From the NCBI RefSeq assembly GCF_900109315.1, contig NZ_FOJC01000005.1, forward strand, positions 1-64,000: a stretch of 64,000 nucleotides of DNA, written 5' to 3'. The position numbers were made by a program, and so were the translations under genes. The DNA is from [Haemophilus] ducreyi (GTDB taxonomy: Bacteria > Pseudomonadota > Gammaproteobacteria > Enterobacterales > Pasteurellaceae). The notes under the pieces are model-generated. The model worked only from the letters and a program-made list of their open reading frames with translations, made no database searches and had not been told where the DNA came from. Positions 19,939 to 34,698 of the stretch are shown one piece after another. How positions within the stretch are numbered: the stretch's first letter is position 1; every line of letters starts with the position of its first letter.

Positions 19939-20652
19939 TTACTCTATCTGACCACAAAAACGGTAGCCTTCGCCATGAATAGTAACAATTATTTCGTGGG
20001 TATTGAGATGATCTTCAAAATGTTTACGAATACGGCGAATCGTCACATCTACTGTGCGATCATGAGGTTTCAATTCCCGACCGGTCATTTTCAATAATAA
20101 GTCTTCACGGGTCTGAATTTTACCCGGGTTTTCACAGAAGTGTAACAATGCTCGAAATTCACTGCGTGGTAATTTATTTATTTCACCTTCTGGTGTAATT
20201 AAACTTCGGCTATTAACATCAAGCGTCCAACCGTTAAAACGATAACTTTCTTGCTGTTCGCTATGACTCACTTTATCTTTTTCAAGCATCGTTCTATGTA
20301 AGAGATTACGTGCACGAATCGTCAATTCTCTTGGATTAAATGGTTTAGTAATGTAGTCGTCCGCCCCAATCTCTAAACCTAAAATTTTATCAACTTCATT
20401 GTCACGTCCCGTTAAAAACATTAAGGCCATTTTAGTATTTTCACGCAACTCACGTGCTAGCATTAAACCATTTTTACCGGGTAAGTTGATGTCCATAATC
20501 ACGAGATTTATTGTTTGCTGCGCCAGAATAGTGTTCATTTCTGTGCCATCAGACGCTTCAAATACTCCATACCCTTCAGCTTCAAAAATACTTTTTAATG
20601 TATTACGGGTAACCAGTTCATCTTCAACAATCAAGATTTGTGGATTTTGCAT
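19939..20652 (-). CDS. arcA: Two-component response regulator ArcA
   Basis: OmpR/PhoB-family regulator of 237 residues, almost the same length as E. coli ArcA. The receiver has the acidic pair ED at 10-11, the phosphoacceptor D54 in [13 protein letters not shown] and the lysine in [13 protein letters not shown]. The winged helix ends [12 protein letters not shown]. It is phosphorylated by the sensor ArcB under low oxygen and represses aerobic respiratory genes; no sensor is adjacent. It stands alone, with about 195 bases of leader. Confidence 0.94.
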   Translation of the reverse strand: MQNPQILIVEDELVTRNTLKSIFEAEGYGVFEASDGTEMNTILAQQTINLVIMDINLPGKNGLMLARELRENTKMALMFLTGRDNEVDKILGLEIGADDYITKPFNPRELTIRARNLLHRTMLEKDKVSHSEQQESYRFNGWTLDVNSRSLITPEGEINKLPRSEFRALLHFCENPGKIQTREDLLLKMTGRELKPHDRTVDVTIRRIRKHFEDHLNTHEIIVTIHGEGYRFCGQIE

Positions 20653-20849
20653 TGTATTAGCCTTTTTTATTAATTTTAGATAATCTGTTATTGCAATCTG
20701 TTGAATTATTGTTGCAAAATTGTGCCAATTTTACCGTTCTTCTCCCTCACTAGAAAGGGTTAATCCACTTTTTATTATGCTAAATCAGTATTTAGATCAA
20801 TAATTTCGTTTAAAAATGGCGGTAGATTGCCATATTCTTACTTTTATGC

Positions 20850-23154
<2,305 letters not shown>

Positions 23155-24123
23155 ATGCAATTAATCCGTGGCTTTCACAATTTAGCTAACTATGATGCAC
23201 TAAAAAAAGGTTGTGTATTAACCATTGGCAATTTTGATGGTGTACACATAGGCCATCAAAATATTTTAGCCCGTTTATGCGATCAATCATTAGCTATCGG
23301 TTTACCTTCAGTGGTTATGCTATTTGAACCTCAACCGCGTGAATTTTTTGCTAAAAATAGCCAAAATCAGACCGCTAGCGCTGTACCAGCAAGGCTAATG
23401 CGTTTACACGATAAGCTGAAATATTTAGCTGAAATGGGGGTTGATTTTGTACTTTGTGTCAATTTCAATCAAAAATTTGCGAAATATTCGGCGGAAGATT
23501 TTATTACTGAATTATTGGTAAAAAAATTGAAAGTTCGTTATCTTAGTGTTGGCGATGATTTTCGTTTTGGTATTGAACGTCGTGGTAATTTTGAAATGCT
23601 ACGAAATGCAGGCTTAACACATCGTTTTGCAGTTGAAGAAAGCCACACTCATCGCTTTGATACACTCAGAATTAGTAGTTCATTAATCCGACAAGCGTTA
23701 CAACAAAATGACTTAGCCTTAGTAGAAAATTTACTTGGTAAACCTTATTCAATCAGTGGACGTGTTGCTCACGGCAATAAACTCGGTAGAACAATTGGCT
23801 TCCCAACTGCAAACATTATGCTGAATCGGTTAGTAACGCCGATTCAAGGCGTGTTCATTGTAGAAGTTCAAACCATTTACGGGCGCTTCAATGGCATTGC
23901 TAATGTAGGAAATAGGCCAACCATTAACGGCACAAAACCGTTATTAGAAGTACATATTTTTGACTTTAATAACGCTATTTATCATCAAATCATTGAAGTG
24001 ATTTTTATAAAAAAACTCCGTGATGAACTAAAATTTGCTAGTTTTAGCTTACTAAAAGAGCAGATTGAAAAAGATTGTCAACAAGCGGTTGAATTTTTTA
24101 ATCAATTACCCAAGACAAAATAA
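23155..24123 (+). CDS. ribF: Bifunctional riboflavin kinase / FAD synthetase
   Basis: Makes FMN and FAD from riboflavin. At 322 residues it has the N-terminal FMN adenylyltransferase domain (TIGNFDGVHIGHQNIL near 20-35, then ISSSLIRQAL) and the C-terminal flavokinase domain (GRTIGFPTANI and NVGNRPTI). The ATG at 23155 gives MQLIRGFHNL, which aligns with E. coli RibF. The frame is open up to 23056, but a -10 element lies inside that extension. It is followed by ileS after 34 bases, the usual gammaproteobacterial order. Confidence 0.94.
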   Translation: MQLIRGFHNLANYDALKKGCVLTIGNFDGVHIGHQNILARLCDQSLAIGLPSVVMLFEPQPREFFAKNSQNQTASAVPARLMRLHDKLKYLAEMGVDFVLCVNFNQKFAKYSAEDFITELLVKKLKVRYLSVGDDFRFGIERRGNFEMLRNAGLTHRFAVEESHTHRFDTLRISSSLIRQALQQNDLALVENLLGKPYSISGRVAHGNKLGRTIGFPTANIMLNRLVTPIQGVFIVEVQTIYGRFNGIANVGNRPTINGTKPLLEVHIFDFNNAIYHQIIEVIFIKKLRDELKFASFSLLKEQIEKDCQQAVEFFNQLPKTK

Positions 24124-24157
24124 CAACACATTAAATTTTATTAACAGGGAAACATAA

Positions 24158-26965
24158 ATGACCGACTATAAAGATACATTAAACTTACCTGAAACAGGGT
24201 TTCCTATGCGTGGCGATCTTGCTAAACGCGAACCTGCAATGCTAAAGAATTGGTATGACAAAAATTTATACCAACAAATTCGCCAAACCTCTAAAGGCAA
24301 AAAAACCTTTATTCTGCATGATGGCCCTCCCTATGCAAATGGCAATCTCCACTTAGGTCACGCTGTTAATAAAATTTTAAAAGATATTATTATGAAGTCA
24401 AAAACCGCTTCTGGTTTTGACTCCCCTTATGTACCAGGCTGGGATTGCCATGGCTTACCGATTGAATTAAAAGTCGAAAGTATTGTGGGTAACCCTAATG
24501 AAAAAATCAGCGCTGCTGAATTCCGCCAAGCGTGTCGTGAATATGCGAATGAACAAGTCTATAGACAAAAAGCAGATTTTATTCGTATGGGCGTGTTAGG
24601 TGATTGGGATAATCCATATTTAACCATGAATTTTAACACTGAAGCGAACATTATCCGTACTTTGGCTAAAGTAATTGCTAACGGCCATTTATATAAAGGT
24701 TCTAAACCGGTGCATTGGTGTTTAGACTGCGGATCGTCTTTAGCCGAAGCCGAAGTAGAATATGAAGACAAAGTTTCACCTTCTATTTATGTTCGTTTTA
24801 AAGCCTGCGATGAAACTGCAATTGAAACCCTATTCAACGCCAAAGGGAAGGGGCCAATTTCAGCAATTATTTGGACAACAACACCTTGGACAATGCCATC
24901 TAACCGTGCTATTGCAATTCATCCCGAACTTCAATATGCGCTCGTTCAACTTGCTGATGAACGGGTAATTTTAGCAACTGAACTCGTTGAATCAGTAGCC
25001 AAGTCGATTGAAGCGGAATCCTTTGATATTTTAGCAACGGTCAAAGGCGAAACATTGCAATTATTACGTTTTCACCATCCATTCTATGCTTTTGATGTGC
25101 CGTTCATTTTTGGCGATCACGTGACTATTGAAGGTGGTACTGGTTTGGTACATACTGCGCCTGATCACGGTACAGATGACTTTATTATTGCACGTAAAAA
25201 CAACATTGAAATGGCCGGTTTAATTGGCAACGATGGTAAATTCAAATCAGATGTTGAATTTTTTGCTGGACTAGCCGTATTTGAATCAAATGAGAAAGTC
25301 ATTGAAAAATTAAAAGAAACAGGCGCATTATTAAAATTAGCCCGCATCAAACATAGCTATCCACATTGTTGGCGCCATAAAACACCGATCATATTCCGTG
25401 CTACGCCACAATGGTTTATTGGTATGGAAAAACAAGGCTTACGCGCTCAAGCGTTAGCTGAAATTAAAACAGTTCGTTGGATCCCAAGTTGGGGCGAAGC
25501 GCGGATTGATACTATGGTTGCTAACCGCCCTGATTGGTGTATTTCACGCCAGCGTACTTGGGGTGTACCTATGGCCATGTTCGTACATAATGAAACAGAA
25601 GAACTACATCCTCGCACATTAGACATTCTCGAATTAGTGGCGCAACGTGTTGAACAACAAGGAATCCAAGCTTGGTGGGATTTAGATCCTACCGAAGTAT
25701 TAGGTGAAGATGCACAACATTATCACAAAGTACCAGACACTTTAGACGTATGGTTTGATTCTGGTTCAACTTATGCCTCTGTAGTAGAACAACGCCCAGA
25801 ATTTAACGGTCAAACAGCCGATATGTATCTTGAAGGTTCAGATCAACATCGTGGTTGGTTTATGTCTTCATTAATGCTTGCCAGTGCAACAAATGGCAAA
25901 GCACCGTATCAGCAAGTATTAACACATGGCTTTGTGGTTGATGAAAAAGGTCGCAAAATGTCAAAATCGATCGGTAACGTTATTGTACCATCAGAAGTAT
26001 GGAACAAAAACGGAGCAGATATTTTACGCCTATGGGTTGCCTCAACCGATTACACCGCTGAAATGAAAGTATCACACGGTATCTTAAACAGTGCTGGAGA
26101 TGCTTATCGCCGTATTCGTAACACCGCTCGGTTTTTATTATCTAATTTAAATGGCTTCATTCCAGCACGTGACGAAGTCAAGCCAAATGAGATGATTGCT
26201 TTAGATCGTTGGGCAGTGAGTTGTGCATTGGAAGCACAAAACGATATTATCGAAGCCTATGAGCATTATCAATTCCACACTGTGGTGCAACGCCTAATGC
26301 GTTTTTGCTCAATCGAAATGGGATCATTCTACTTAGATATTATTAAAGACCGCCAATATACAACCAAAGCGGATAGTCTTGCACGCCGCAGTTGCCAAAC
26401 GGCACTATGGCATATTGCTGAAGCGCTTGTACGTTGGATTGCACCTATTCTTTCATTTACTGCTGATGAAATTTGGAGCCATTTACCGACGGTAGAAGGC
26501 AGATCTGAATTTGTCTTTACCGAACAATTTTATAGCCAATTATTTACCCTAAACTGCCACGATAAATTAGATGATAATTACTGGCAACAATTAATTAATA
26601 TTCGAGCAGAAGTTAATAGGGTTTTAGAACAAGCACGTAATGAAAAAACTATCGGTGCAGGTTTAGAAGCAAAAGTAATAGTTTATGCTAACGATGAAAT
26701 GCTACCATTATTACACCAATTAGGTAATGAACTTCGTTTTGTATTAATTACCTCACAAGCCATTGTCAAACCACTAAGTGAGGCTGATGTTGCAGAAGGT
26801 GAATTAGCAGGTTTAGCAGTCAAGGTGGAACGCGCAGAAGGTGAGAAATGCCCACGTTGTTGGCATTTTGCGACAGATATCGGCACACACGCTGAACATA
26901 ACGCAATATGTGGACGCTGTGTAGAAAACGTAGCAGGCAAAGGTGAAGTCCGCCGTTTTGCATAA
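24158..26965 (+). CDS. ileS: Isoleucyl-tRNA synthetase
   Basis: Class I aminoacyl-tRNA synthetase of 935 residues, close to the E. coli length. The HIGH motif appears as [11 protein letters not shown] near 66, and KMSKSIGN lies near 605. The C-terminal zinc site is CPRCWHF followed by CGRCVEN. The editing domain between them is full size. The RBS is AGGGAAAC. Unlike in E. coli, lspA does not follow; the next gene is pssA. Confidence 0.97.
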   Translation: MTDYKDTLNLPETGFPMRGDLAKREPAMLKNWYDKNLYQQIRQTSKGKKTFILHDGPPYANGNLHLGHAVNKILKDIIMKSKTASGFDSPYVPGWDCHGLPIELKVESIVGNPNEKISAAEFRQACREYANEQVYRQKADFIRMGVLGDWDNPYLTMNFNTEANIIRTLAKVIANGHLYKGSKPVHWCLDCGSSLAEAEVEYEDKVSPSIYVRFKACDETAIETLFNAKGKGPISAIIWTTTPWTMPSNRAIAIHPELQYALVQLADERVILATELVESVAKSIEAESFDILATVKGETLQLLRFHHPFYAFDVPFIFGDHVTIEGGTGLVHTAPDHGTDDFIIARKNNIEMAGLIGNDGKFKSDVEFFAGLAVFESNEKVIEKLKETGALLKLARIKHSYPHCWRHKTPIIFRATPQWFIGMEKQGLRAQALAEIKTVRWIPSWGEARIDTMVANRPDWCISRQRTWGVPMAMFVHNETEELHPRTLDILELVAQRVEQQGIQAWWDLDPTEVLGEDAQHYHKVPDTLDVWFDSGSTYASVVEQRPEFNGQTADMYLEGSDQHRGWFMSSLMLASATNGKAPYQQVLTHGFVVDEKGRKMSKSIGNVIVPSEVWNKNGADILRLWVASTDYTAEMKVSHGILNSAGDAYRRIRNTARFLLSNLNGFIPARDEVKPNEMIALDRWAVSCALEAQNDIIEAYEHYQFHTVVQRLMRFCSIEMGSFYLDIIKDRQYTTKADSLARRSCQTALWHIAEALVRWIAPILSFTADEIWSHLPTVEGRSEFVFTEQFYSQLFTLNCHDKLDDNYWQQLINIRAEVNRVLEQARNEKTIGAGLEAKVIVYANDEMLPLLHQLGNELRFVLITSQAIVKPLSEADVAEGELAGLAVKVERAEGEKCPRCWHFATDIGTHAEHNAICGRCVENVAGKGEVRRFA

Positions 26966-26992
26966 TTAACTTTTGCTTTTTAAAGGCACCAC

Positions 26993-27033
26993 AAGCAGTC
27001 TATTTGTAACTTATCTGACAAAACAGACTGCTT
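26993..27033. other. Hairpin between ileS and pssA
   Basis: AAGCAGTCT (26993-27001) and AGACTGCTT (27025-27033) form a 9-bp perfect stem with a 23-base loop. No T run follows, so it may be an RNA processing or weak termination signal rather than a strong terminator. Confidence 0.45.
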
Positions 27034-27066
27034 AACACAGACTAAGTTCGAAATAGGAATAGTAGA

Positions 27067-28431
27067 ATGCTTATTATAAATAAACTTAACCATGCTCAAA
27101 AACAGCTAGCGAAACTCAACTTTATCCCTCAGCAAGCAGACAAAGTTGATTTCCTAGCAAGTAGTAGCGAGTTTAAAGCACGCATTTTACAGCTTATCAA
27201 CACCGCAAAATCTCGCATTTATTTGACCGCTTTATACTTTGAACAAGATGAAGCAGGTCAACAAATTTTAGCGGCATTATATCAAGCAAAATTAGCTAAT
27301 CCCGCATTAGATATCCAAATTTTAGTAGATTGGCACCGAGCACAAAGAGGGCGTATTGGTGAAAAAACCACCTTCTCAAACGCTGATTGGTACGCGAATA
27401 TGAAACAGCAATATAATCTTCCGCCCGAACAAGAAATTGCTGTCTGGGGCGTTCCAATTAATGGCAGAGAAATCTTTGGTGTACTCCATTTAAAAGGTTT
27501 TATCTTTGACGATACCATTCTATATAGCGGTGCTAGCATTAATAACGTCTATTTACAACAATTCGACCGCTACCGTTACGATCGCTATCATACCCTTGAA
27601 AATAAAGTATTAGCTGACAGCTTAGTCACCTTTTTACAGCAACATATTTTGACTGATCACGCCGTTAATCGGTTGGATAATATGCAACGACCTGTAACGG
27701 CGAATATTCGTCCCGCCATTAAAGCGTTCCGTAAACAATTAACTAAACAACAATATCAATTTGCTGAACAGCCAGAAAGTAACGGATTAATGCTTTCGCC
27801 TATTGCAGGGCTTGGACGTAAAAATCAATTAAACAAGACCATTGAAGCGTTATTCTATAAAACACAAAACAAGCTCACAATTTGTACACCATATTTCAAT
27901 TTTCCACGTTCATTAATCACTCGGATAAAATGGTTACTTGAAAATGGAAAACAAGTGGAAATTATTGCGGGTAATAAAAAAGCGAATGATTTTTACACGC
28001 CACCAGACAAAAAATTTACTATGGCGGCAGCATTGCCTTATCTATATGAAAAAAATTTAAGAGCGTTTGCAAAGCGTTTTGACAGTTACATACAGAATAA
28101 ACTATTGACTATACGTTTATGGAAAGACGGTGAAAATACTTACCATCTAAAAGGATTATGGGTAGATAACCGCTATATTTTATTGACCGGTAATAATTTA
28201 AACCCTCGTGCGTGGGGCTTAGATGCTGAGAATGGAATTTTACTTGATGATCCAAAAGCAGAGTTAGCTGAAAAAGCCGCCCTTGAATTAACACAAATCC
28301 GTACATTTACTCAAGAGCTTAGCCATTATAGCAACTTAGAAACGATTAAAGATTATCCGCTTGAAGTTCAAAAACTATTAAAAAAATTTGGTCGAGTCAA
28401 ATTAGATAAAATCATCAAAATGTTATTGTAA
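27067..28431 (+). CDS. pssA: CDP-diacylglycerol-serine O-phosphatidyltransferase
   Basis: Makes phosphatidylserine, the precursor of phosphatidylethanolamine, from CDP-diacylglycerol and serine. It is the phospholipase D-type enzyme found in gammaproteobacteria, 454 residues long, with two HKD-like motifs: HLKGFIFDDTILYSGASI near 142 and YHLKGLWVDNRYILLTGNN near 358. It associates with the membrane surface and with ribosomes. It precedes rlmB by 32 bases and is likely cotranscribed. Confidence 0.95.
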   Translation: MLIINKLNHAQKQLAKLNFIPQQADKVDFLASSSEFKARILQLINTAKSRIYLTALYFEQDEAGQQILAALYQAKLANPALDIQILVDWHRAQRGRIGEKTTFSNADWYANMKQQYNLPPEQEIAVWGVPINGREIFGVLHLKGFIFDDTILYSGASINNVYLQQFDRYRYDRYHTLENKVLADSLVTFLQQHILTDHAVNRLDNMQRPVTANIRPAIKAFRKQLTKQQYQFAEQPESNGLMLSPIAGLGRKNQLNKTIEALFYKTQNKLTICTPYFNFPRSLITRIKWLLENGKQVEIIAGNKKANDFYTPPDKKFTMAAALPYLYEKNLRAFAKRFDSYIQNKLLTIRLWKDGENTYHLKGLWVDNRYILLTGNNLNPRAWGLDAENGILLDDPKAELAEKAALELTQIRTFTQELSHYSNLETIKDYPLEVQKLLKKFGRVKLDKIIKMLL

Positions 28432-28463
28432 TAACATTCATCCGCTTTTGTTAAGGAAATCCA

Positions 28464-29204
28464 ATGAGTGAACAAATTTACGGCATTCACGCCGTAAACG
28501 CATTTTTAGCTAATGCACCTGAACGTCTGATTGAAGTATTTGTATTAAAAGGCCGAGAAGACAAACGCCTTAATCCATTATTAGATGAATTACAACGTCT
28601 AAGCATTTCAGTTCAACAAGTTAACCGCCAAACATTAGATAACAAAGCGCAAGACGAAGTACATCAAGGTATTATTGCCAGAATTATTCCGCAAAAAGAA
28701 TTAAATGAATATGATCTTGATGAGCTTCTTCAACACAAAAGCAATCCTTTGTTACTTATTTTAGATGGTGTCACTGATCCGCATAATTTGGGCGCTTGCT
28801 TACGTACTGCCGATGCTGCGGGTGTAGATGCGGTGATTGTGCCCAAAGATAAGTCCGCAACATTAACGGCTATAGCACGAAAAGTAGCTTGTGGTGCAGC
28901 AGAAACTATGCCCTTAATCCGAGTTACCAACCTTGCTAGAACAATACGTGAATTACAAGACAAACATCAAATTTGGATTGTTGGCACCGCTGGTGAAGCA
29001 ACTACTGATATTTATACTAGCCAATTAACAGGTGCTATTGCCTTAGTTATGGGCGCAGAGGGTGACGGTATGCGACGCTTAACACGAGAACACTGTGACC
29101 AACTAGTCAGTATTCCAATGGCTGGTTCAGTTTCATCTTTGAACGTTTCAGTCGCAACAGGCGTCTGTTTATTTGAAATCGTTCGTCAAAAGTTAAGTAG
29201 ATAA
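28464..29204 (+). CDS. rlmB: 23S rRNA (Gm2251) 2'-O-methyltransferase
   Basis: SpoU-family SPOUT methyltransferase of 246 residues, the usual RlmB length. It has the N-terminal substrate-binding domain beginning [10 protein letters not shown] and the knotted C-terminal motifs [31 protein letters not shown] and [15 protein letters not shown]. It modifies the peptidyl-transferase P loop. AAGGAAA precedes the ATG. Confidence 0.95.
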   Translation: MSEQIYGIHAVNAFLANAPERLIEVFVLKGREDKRLNPLLDELQRLSISVQQVNRQTLDNKAQDEVHQGIIARIIPQKELNEYDLDELLQHKSNPLLLILDGVTDPHNLGACLRTADAAGVDAVIVPKDKSATLTAIARKVACGAAETMPLIRVTNLARTIRELQDKHQIWIVGTAGEATTDIYTSQLTGAIALVMGAEGDGMRRLTREHCDQLVSIPMAGSVSSLNVSVATGVCLFEIVRQKLSR

Positions 29205-29255
29205 AAAAGCGGTCGAATTTGCAAAATTTTTGCCAAAAACAACCGCTTCTACCAT

Positions 29256-29285
29256 AAAAAAGCGAGTTTTAACCCTCGCTTTTTT
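29256..29285. terminator. Bidirectional terminator between rlmB and obgE
   Basis: Perfect stem AAAAAAGCGAG / CTCGCTTTTT (29256-29266 with 29275-29285) with T runs on both strands. Just upstream, 29207-29248 holds a second, weaker inverted pair of uptake cores (AAGCGGT and ACCGCTT). Confidence 0.85.
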
Positions 29286-29287
29286 GA

Positions 29288-30484
<1,197 letters not shown>

Positions 30485-30569
30485 TTAGCAAAGTAAACAT
30501 TAAAAAAGCGGACTAAAGCGGTTCAATTCTAAGCATATTTTAACCATTTACTAGATAAAAATCTTAATA

Positions 30570-32297
30570 TTACATTTTTTCTACTGTTTTAATACCAAGT
30601 AAATCTAAACCTTGTTTTAATGTTTTCGCCGTTAAACTAGCCAAACGTAAACGACTATGCTTAATCGCTTCGTCTGCATTTAACATTGGGCAAGCTTCAT
30701 AGAAACTTGAGAAAATCCCCGCTAATTCATATAAATATTGGCAAAGAATATGTGGCATTCCCTCTTTAGCCACGGCAGTTAATGCTTCCTCGAATTGCAA
30801 TAATTTAAGCGCTAATGTACGTTCTTTTTCTTCGGTTAATTGCATTTCGCCAGTAAGTGTATCTGGATCAATCTCAGCACGGGCAAAAATTGAACGAATA
30901 CGCGTATAAGCATACTGCATATAAGGGGCCGTGTTACCTTCAAAAGTCAACATATTATCCCAATCAAAAACATAGTCTGTCGTGCGATTTTTGGATAAAT
31001 CGGAATACTTAACTGAGCCAATTGCGACCGCTTCTACTACCGCGCTTTTTTCTGCTACAGTTAAATTAGTCGATCGTGCTGAAATTAATTTATCTGCGCG
31101 TTCTACTGCTTCATCTAATAAATCTTTTAATTTAACCGTGCCACCTGAACGCGTTTTAAATGGTTTGCCATCTTTACCTAACATCATACCAAAAAATGGA
31201 TGTTCAAGACTAAATGATGCAGGTACATAACCTGCTTTACGGGTGATTAACCACGCTTGTTGCATATGTTGTGCTTGGCGAGAATCAGAGAAAACCAAAG
31301 CACGATCGGCCTTTAATGTTTCATAACGATATTTAGCTGCGGCAATGTCAGTCGTGGTATACAAAAAACCACCATCACTTTTTTGTACAATCACACCCAT
31401 CGGGTCGCCATCTTTATTTTTAAATTCATCTAAGAAAACAACAACAGCGCCATTATCTTCAACCGCTAATCCTTTGGCTTTTAGGTCTGCAACAATTTCA
31501 GGCAACATCGGATTATATAAACTTTCACCCATAACGTCTCTTTCTGTCAAGGTTACATTTAAGCGGTCGTAATTTTCTTGATTATGGTGCATAGTAATAT
31601 CGACTAACTTTTTCCACATTGTCCGACAATATTCATCACCACTTTGTAGTTTAACGACATAATTACGGGCTTTTTCAGCAAAAATCTGATCGCTATCATA
31701 AGATTCCTTAGCCGCCCGATAAAATGCTTCTAGATCACTTAATTGCATCTCACTGGCTTGCTCATTTTCCATTTTCTCAAGATAAGCAATTAACATACCA
31801 AATTGGGTTCCCCAATCACCAACGTGATTAGCACGGATCACATTATTGCCTAAAAATTCAAGCGTACGAACGACCGCATCACCGATAATCGTTGAACGTA
31901 AATGACCAACGTGCATTTCTTTTGCTACATTTGGCGAAGAGTAATCAATCAAAATGGTTTGTGGTTGAGCCGTTTTAATACCAAAATTAACCGCTTGCAA
32001 TGCAGAATTAGCCTGTTTTGCTAACCAACTTGGCTTTAAGAAAATATTGATAAAACCAGGCCCAGCAATTTCTAATTTATCAACCATATCACTTACATCA
32101 AGGCTATCTAAAATCTTTTGTGCAAACTCTCGCGGATTCATTGCTAATTTTTTAGCGGCTGCCATTGCACCATTTGCCTGATAATCACCAAATTCTGGCT
32201 TACTAGATTGGCGAACAAGTGGCTCAACATTTGCTTCAGCCCCAGCAATCATCATTGCTTGTTTTATTTTGTCTGATAAAATTTGTTGAATATTCAC
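30570..32297 (-). CDS. argS: Arginyl-tRNA synthetase
   Basis: Class I aminoacyl-tRNA synthetase of 575 residues. The frame is open from 32336, but E. coli ArgS begins MNIQ, and the GTG at 32297 gives (M)[14 protein letters not shown] with AAAGGT at the right distance, so I place the start there. The HIGH-like motif is [14 protein letters not shown] near 108, and the C-terminal DALR anticodon domain ends with [20 protein letters not shown]. It diverges from the YecM-like gene. Confidence 0.95.
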   Translation of the reverse strand: MNIQQILSDKIKQAMMIAGAEANVEPLVRQSSKPEFGDYQANGAMAAAKKLAMNPREFAQKILDSLDVSDMVDKLEIAGPGFINIFLKPSWLAKQANSALQAVNFGIKTAQPQTILIDYSSPNVAKEMHVGHLRSTIIGDAVVRTLEFLGNNVIRANHVGDWGTQFGMLIAYLEKMENEQASEMQLSDLEAFYRAAKESYDSDQIFAEKARNYVVKLQSGDEYCRTMWKKLVDITMHHNQENYDRLNVTLTERDVMGESLYNPMLPEIVADLKAKGLAVEDNGAVVVFLDEFKNKDGDPMGVIVQKSDGGFLYTTTDIAAAKYRYETLKADRALVFSDSRQAQHMQQAWLITRKAGYVPASFSLEHPFFGMMLGKDGKPFKTRSGGTVKLKDLLDEAVERADKLISARSTNLTVAEKSAVVEAVAIGSVKYSDLSKNRTTDYVFDWDNMLTFEGNTAPYMQYAYTRIRSIFARAEIDPDTLTGEMQLTEEKERTLALKLLQFEEALTAVAKEGMPHILCQYLYELAGIFSSFYEACPMLNADEAIKHSRLRLASLTAKTLKQGLDLLGIKTVEKM

Positions 32298-32317
32298 GAA
32301 TTTATGACCTTTAATTT

Positions 32318-32384
32318 GTAGGATGCGCCGCAGCACACCAATAAGATATTCATTATGTTGATAGTGTGCTTAAACACACCCTAC
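32318..32384. repeat. REP-like doublet headed by GTAG
   Basis: Two related 21-22 base units face each other: GTAGGATGCGCCGCAGCACACC at 32318-32339, and the reverse complement of 32364-32384, which reads GTAGGGTGTGTTTAAGCACAC. Both begin with GTAG followed by an imperfect palindrome, the layout of RAYT-associated REP elements. The doublet fills most of the 99 bases between argS and the YecM-like gene. Confidence 0.55.
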
Positions 32385-32396
32385 GGAAAACACGTT

Positions 32397-32993
32397 ATGA
32401 TACAAGAAAATACAACATTTTTCGAGAAAATGGCCGCTTGTTTTGGTGATTTATTTTTATTCTCACAACAAATTGAACAAATAGCAAATTTAGCGCAAAT
32501 AGCACTCGATCAATTTCAAATAGATCATTTAGCCGTTCGGATGAACACCATTGAAACCGCACAACAATGGCGAATGCTACTTGAACAACATGGCGAACTA
32601 TTAACCGAAAATCAAGTAAATGGCCGCCCAATTTGCTTATTTTCGCTTAAGCAAGCGGTCAACTTTTTGGGGCAAACAGTCAATGTGATTGAATTACCGT
32701 TCCCTAAAGGCAAAACTTATCTGACTGAAGGTTGGGAACATATTGAAATTGTGGTCGCAATGCAAGAAGCTGAATCGGTTGAACAGTGGATTACACGCTG
32801 TTTAACTCAATTTAAATTAGTAGAAAATGAGGCACTAAAAATTAAAATAAGCCAACCGCTTGTTATGGGCGAAAACTTACCCAATCCAACTATTGCAATT
32901 TCATTAAAAAATGCAACTTATTGCAATCCATATTGCCTAAAACTGCATCCCTATGATATAAAACAAATCGTTCACTCAGAAAATTTTATATGA
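32397..32993 (+). CDS. yecM: YecM-like VOC-superfamily protein
   Basis: Protein of 198 residues from the ATG at 32397 (an upstream ATG at 32355 lies inside the repeat). It resembles E. coli YecM, whose fold is a duplicated beta-alpha-beta of the vicinal oxygen chelate type: DHLAVRMNTIETAQQWR, then VIELPFPKGKTYLTEGWEHIEI with possible metal-ligand residues H and E. The catalytic role of the family is not known. In other gammaproteobacteria yecM also sits next to argS, which supports the name. Confidence 0.82.
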   Translation: MIQENTTFFEKMAACFGDLFLFSQQIEQIANLAQIALDQFQIDHLAVRMNTIETAQQWRMLLEQHGELLTENQVNGRPICLFSLKQAVNFLGQTVNVIELPFPKGKTYLTEGWEHIEIVVAMQEAESVEQWITRCLTQFKLVENEALKIKISQPLVMGENLPNPTIAISLKNATYCNPYCLKLHPYDIKQIVHSENFI

Positions 32994-33016
32994 GCAATTA
33001 TTAACCGGAGAAAAAT

Positions 33017-33487
33017 ATGAAAAAATGTAGTTTAGCTGCAGCGTTAATGTCTAGCTTAATTTTATCAGGTTGTGCAAATACTGATATTTTTAGCGGCAGC
33101 GTTTATTCAGCGGAGCAAGCAAAAGAAGCTCGTGCAATTAGTTATGGTACCATCGTTTCAATTCGTGAAGTAAAAATTCAAGCACAAACCGCTGATGAAG
33201 GTTTATTAGGTGCTGTTGGCGGCGGTGTACTTGGTGGTGTTGCAGGCAGTGCAATCGGCGGTGGTACTGGACGTGCCTTATCCACCGCAGTTGGCGCAGT
33301 AGCCGGTGCAGTCATTGGTAATACTGTCGAACAAAAAGCAAATCAAGTTACTTCTTTAGAAATAGTTATTCGTAAAGATAATGGCCAAGAGATTGTAGTT
33401 GTACAGAAAAAAGAAGCGGGCTTTTTACCGGGTAAACGTGTAAGAATCGTGGGTTCAAATGCTTCGTTAAATGTATCATTATTATAA
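33017..33487 (+). CDS. slyB: SlyB/Pcp-type outer-membrane lipoprotein
   Basis: Lipoprotein of 156 residues with lipobox LSGC at 16-19, so the mature N-terminus is a lipidated cysteine. The middle is a glycine zipper (GGGVLGGVAGSAIGGGTG) of the 17 kDa antigen/SlyB family, followed by a small beta domain. It is thought to sit in the outer membrane and help its stability. GGAGAAAA precedes the ATG, and a strong terminator follows. Confidence 0.92.
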   Translation: MKKCSLAAALMSSLILSGCANTDIFSGSVYSAEQAKEARAISYGTIVSIREVKIQAQTADEGLLGAVGGGVLGGVAGSAIGGGTGRALSTAVGAVAGAVIGNTVEQKANQVTSLEIVIRKDNGQEIVVVQKKEAGFLPGKRVRIVGSNASLNVSLL

Positions 33488-33508
33488 TTAACCAATACGA
33501 CTCACATA

Positions 33509-33539
33509 AAAAAAGAGTTGGTATAACCAACTCTTTTTT
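33509..33539. terminator. Bidirectional terminator between slyB and mdh
   Basis: Perfect 14-bp stem AAAAAAGAGTTGGT / ACCAACTCTTTTTT with a three-base loop and T runs on both strands, between convergent genes. Confidence 0.9.
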
Positions 33540-33555
33540 AACTTTAAAGATCCAT

Positions 33556-34509
33556 TTATGGATTAACGAATTTCTTACCCAATTCAATATCCGCCTCTAA
33601 TATAGGCTTAAGTTCTTCAAACTGCGTTTGTTCATATTCATTTAATGGCGCAATCGGCAGAATTTCTTCAATACCTTTTAAACCAAAGCGGACAGGATGT
33701 GCAAAAAACTCCGGATATCCTGAGCCTTCTTTACTTTGGACATAAGCATAACGCACGCAATCTTCTCCTAATAGTGCTTTAAAGACAGCTAGCGCAAAAC
33801 GTGCACCTGACTCTGCCATTGACAGCGTTGCCGAACCGCCACCAGCTTTAGCCTCCACCACTTCAGTCCCTGCATTTTTGATCCGCTGAGTAAGCGACTC
33901 AATTTCTGTTTGTGAAAAATCTAATAACCGACCTTCCGCTAAGGCTTGCGAAAGAAGCGGTAAAATAGTTGTCCCTGAATGCCCCCCCACGACTGGCACA
34001 GTGACTGTTTCAACATTTTTGTGTTTTAATTCTGATACAAATGTTTTAGCACGCACAACGTCTAACGTTGTTACACCGAATAATTTACTTTTATCATATA
34101 CCCCCGCTTTACGTAATACTTCAGCAGCAATCGGCACCAATGTATTAACCGGATTAGTCACAATGCCAATGCAAGCCGTTGGGCAAACCTCAGCAACTTT
34201 CTCAACTAAATCTTTCACAATACCGGCATTAATATTAAATAAATCAGCACGAGTCATACCCGGTTTACGTGCAATACCTGCGGTAATGATCACCAAATTG
34301 GTATCTTTTAGCGCGACGGACAGATCTTCACCCGCATACCCTATCGCATTGACCGAGGTTGGAATATGGCTAATATCAACTGCAATGCCCGGCGTAGCCG
34401 GCGAAATATCATATAGTGCTAAATCTGCCCCCGCCGGTAACCGAAGCTTTAATAACAGAGATAACGTTTGCCCTATCCCACCTGCAGCACCTAATACAGT
34501 AACTTTCAT
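33556..34509 (-). CDS. mdh: Malate dehydrogenase (NAD-dependent)
   Basis: Interconverts malate and oxaloacetate. The 317-residue protein opens with the Rossmann motif [16 protein letters not shown] and has the [10 protein letters not shown] substrate loop and the catalytic histidine in [12 protein letters not shown]. It is the homodimeric gammaproteobacterial form. It diverges from argR with about 190 bases between, an arrangement shared with E. coli and Haemophilus. Confidence 0.96.
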   Translation of the reverse strand: MKVTVLGAAGGIGQTLSLLLKLRLPAGADLALYDISPATPGIAVDISHIPTSVNAIGYAGEDLSVALKDTNLVIITAGIARKPGMTRADLFNINAGIVKDLVEKVAEVCPTACIGIVTNPVNTLVPIAAEVLRKAGVYDKSKLFGVTTLDVVRAKTFVSELKHKNVETVTVPVVGGHSGTTILPLLSQALAEGRLLDFSQTEIESLTQRIKNAGTEVVEAKAGGGSATLSMAESGARFALAVFKALLGEDCVRYAYVQSKEGSGYPEFFAHPVRFGLKGIEEILPIAPLNEYEQTQFEELKPILEADIELGKKFVNP

Positions 34510-34698
34510 AGTAACTCCTAATCATAAATGGTTATAAAATGAAACTAAAGCAAGTGTATCAAATACTCCTTTAAATTAATGTGAAATAAAGCAAATTCTT
34601 CACAAAAATATCGCGAATAATTGATTTAGATTGGCTTTTTTAAGATAATTTCGCCCAAATTACCGTAGATTTAGCGAAAATCAGTTCAAAGAGGATAT

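Noticed and set aside
26966-27066. Missing lspA after ileS as a sign of gene loss
   Set aside because: lspA is essential and is likely elsewhere; gene order around ileS varies, so the absence here means little.
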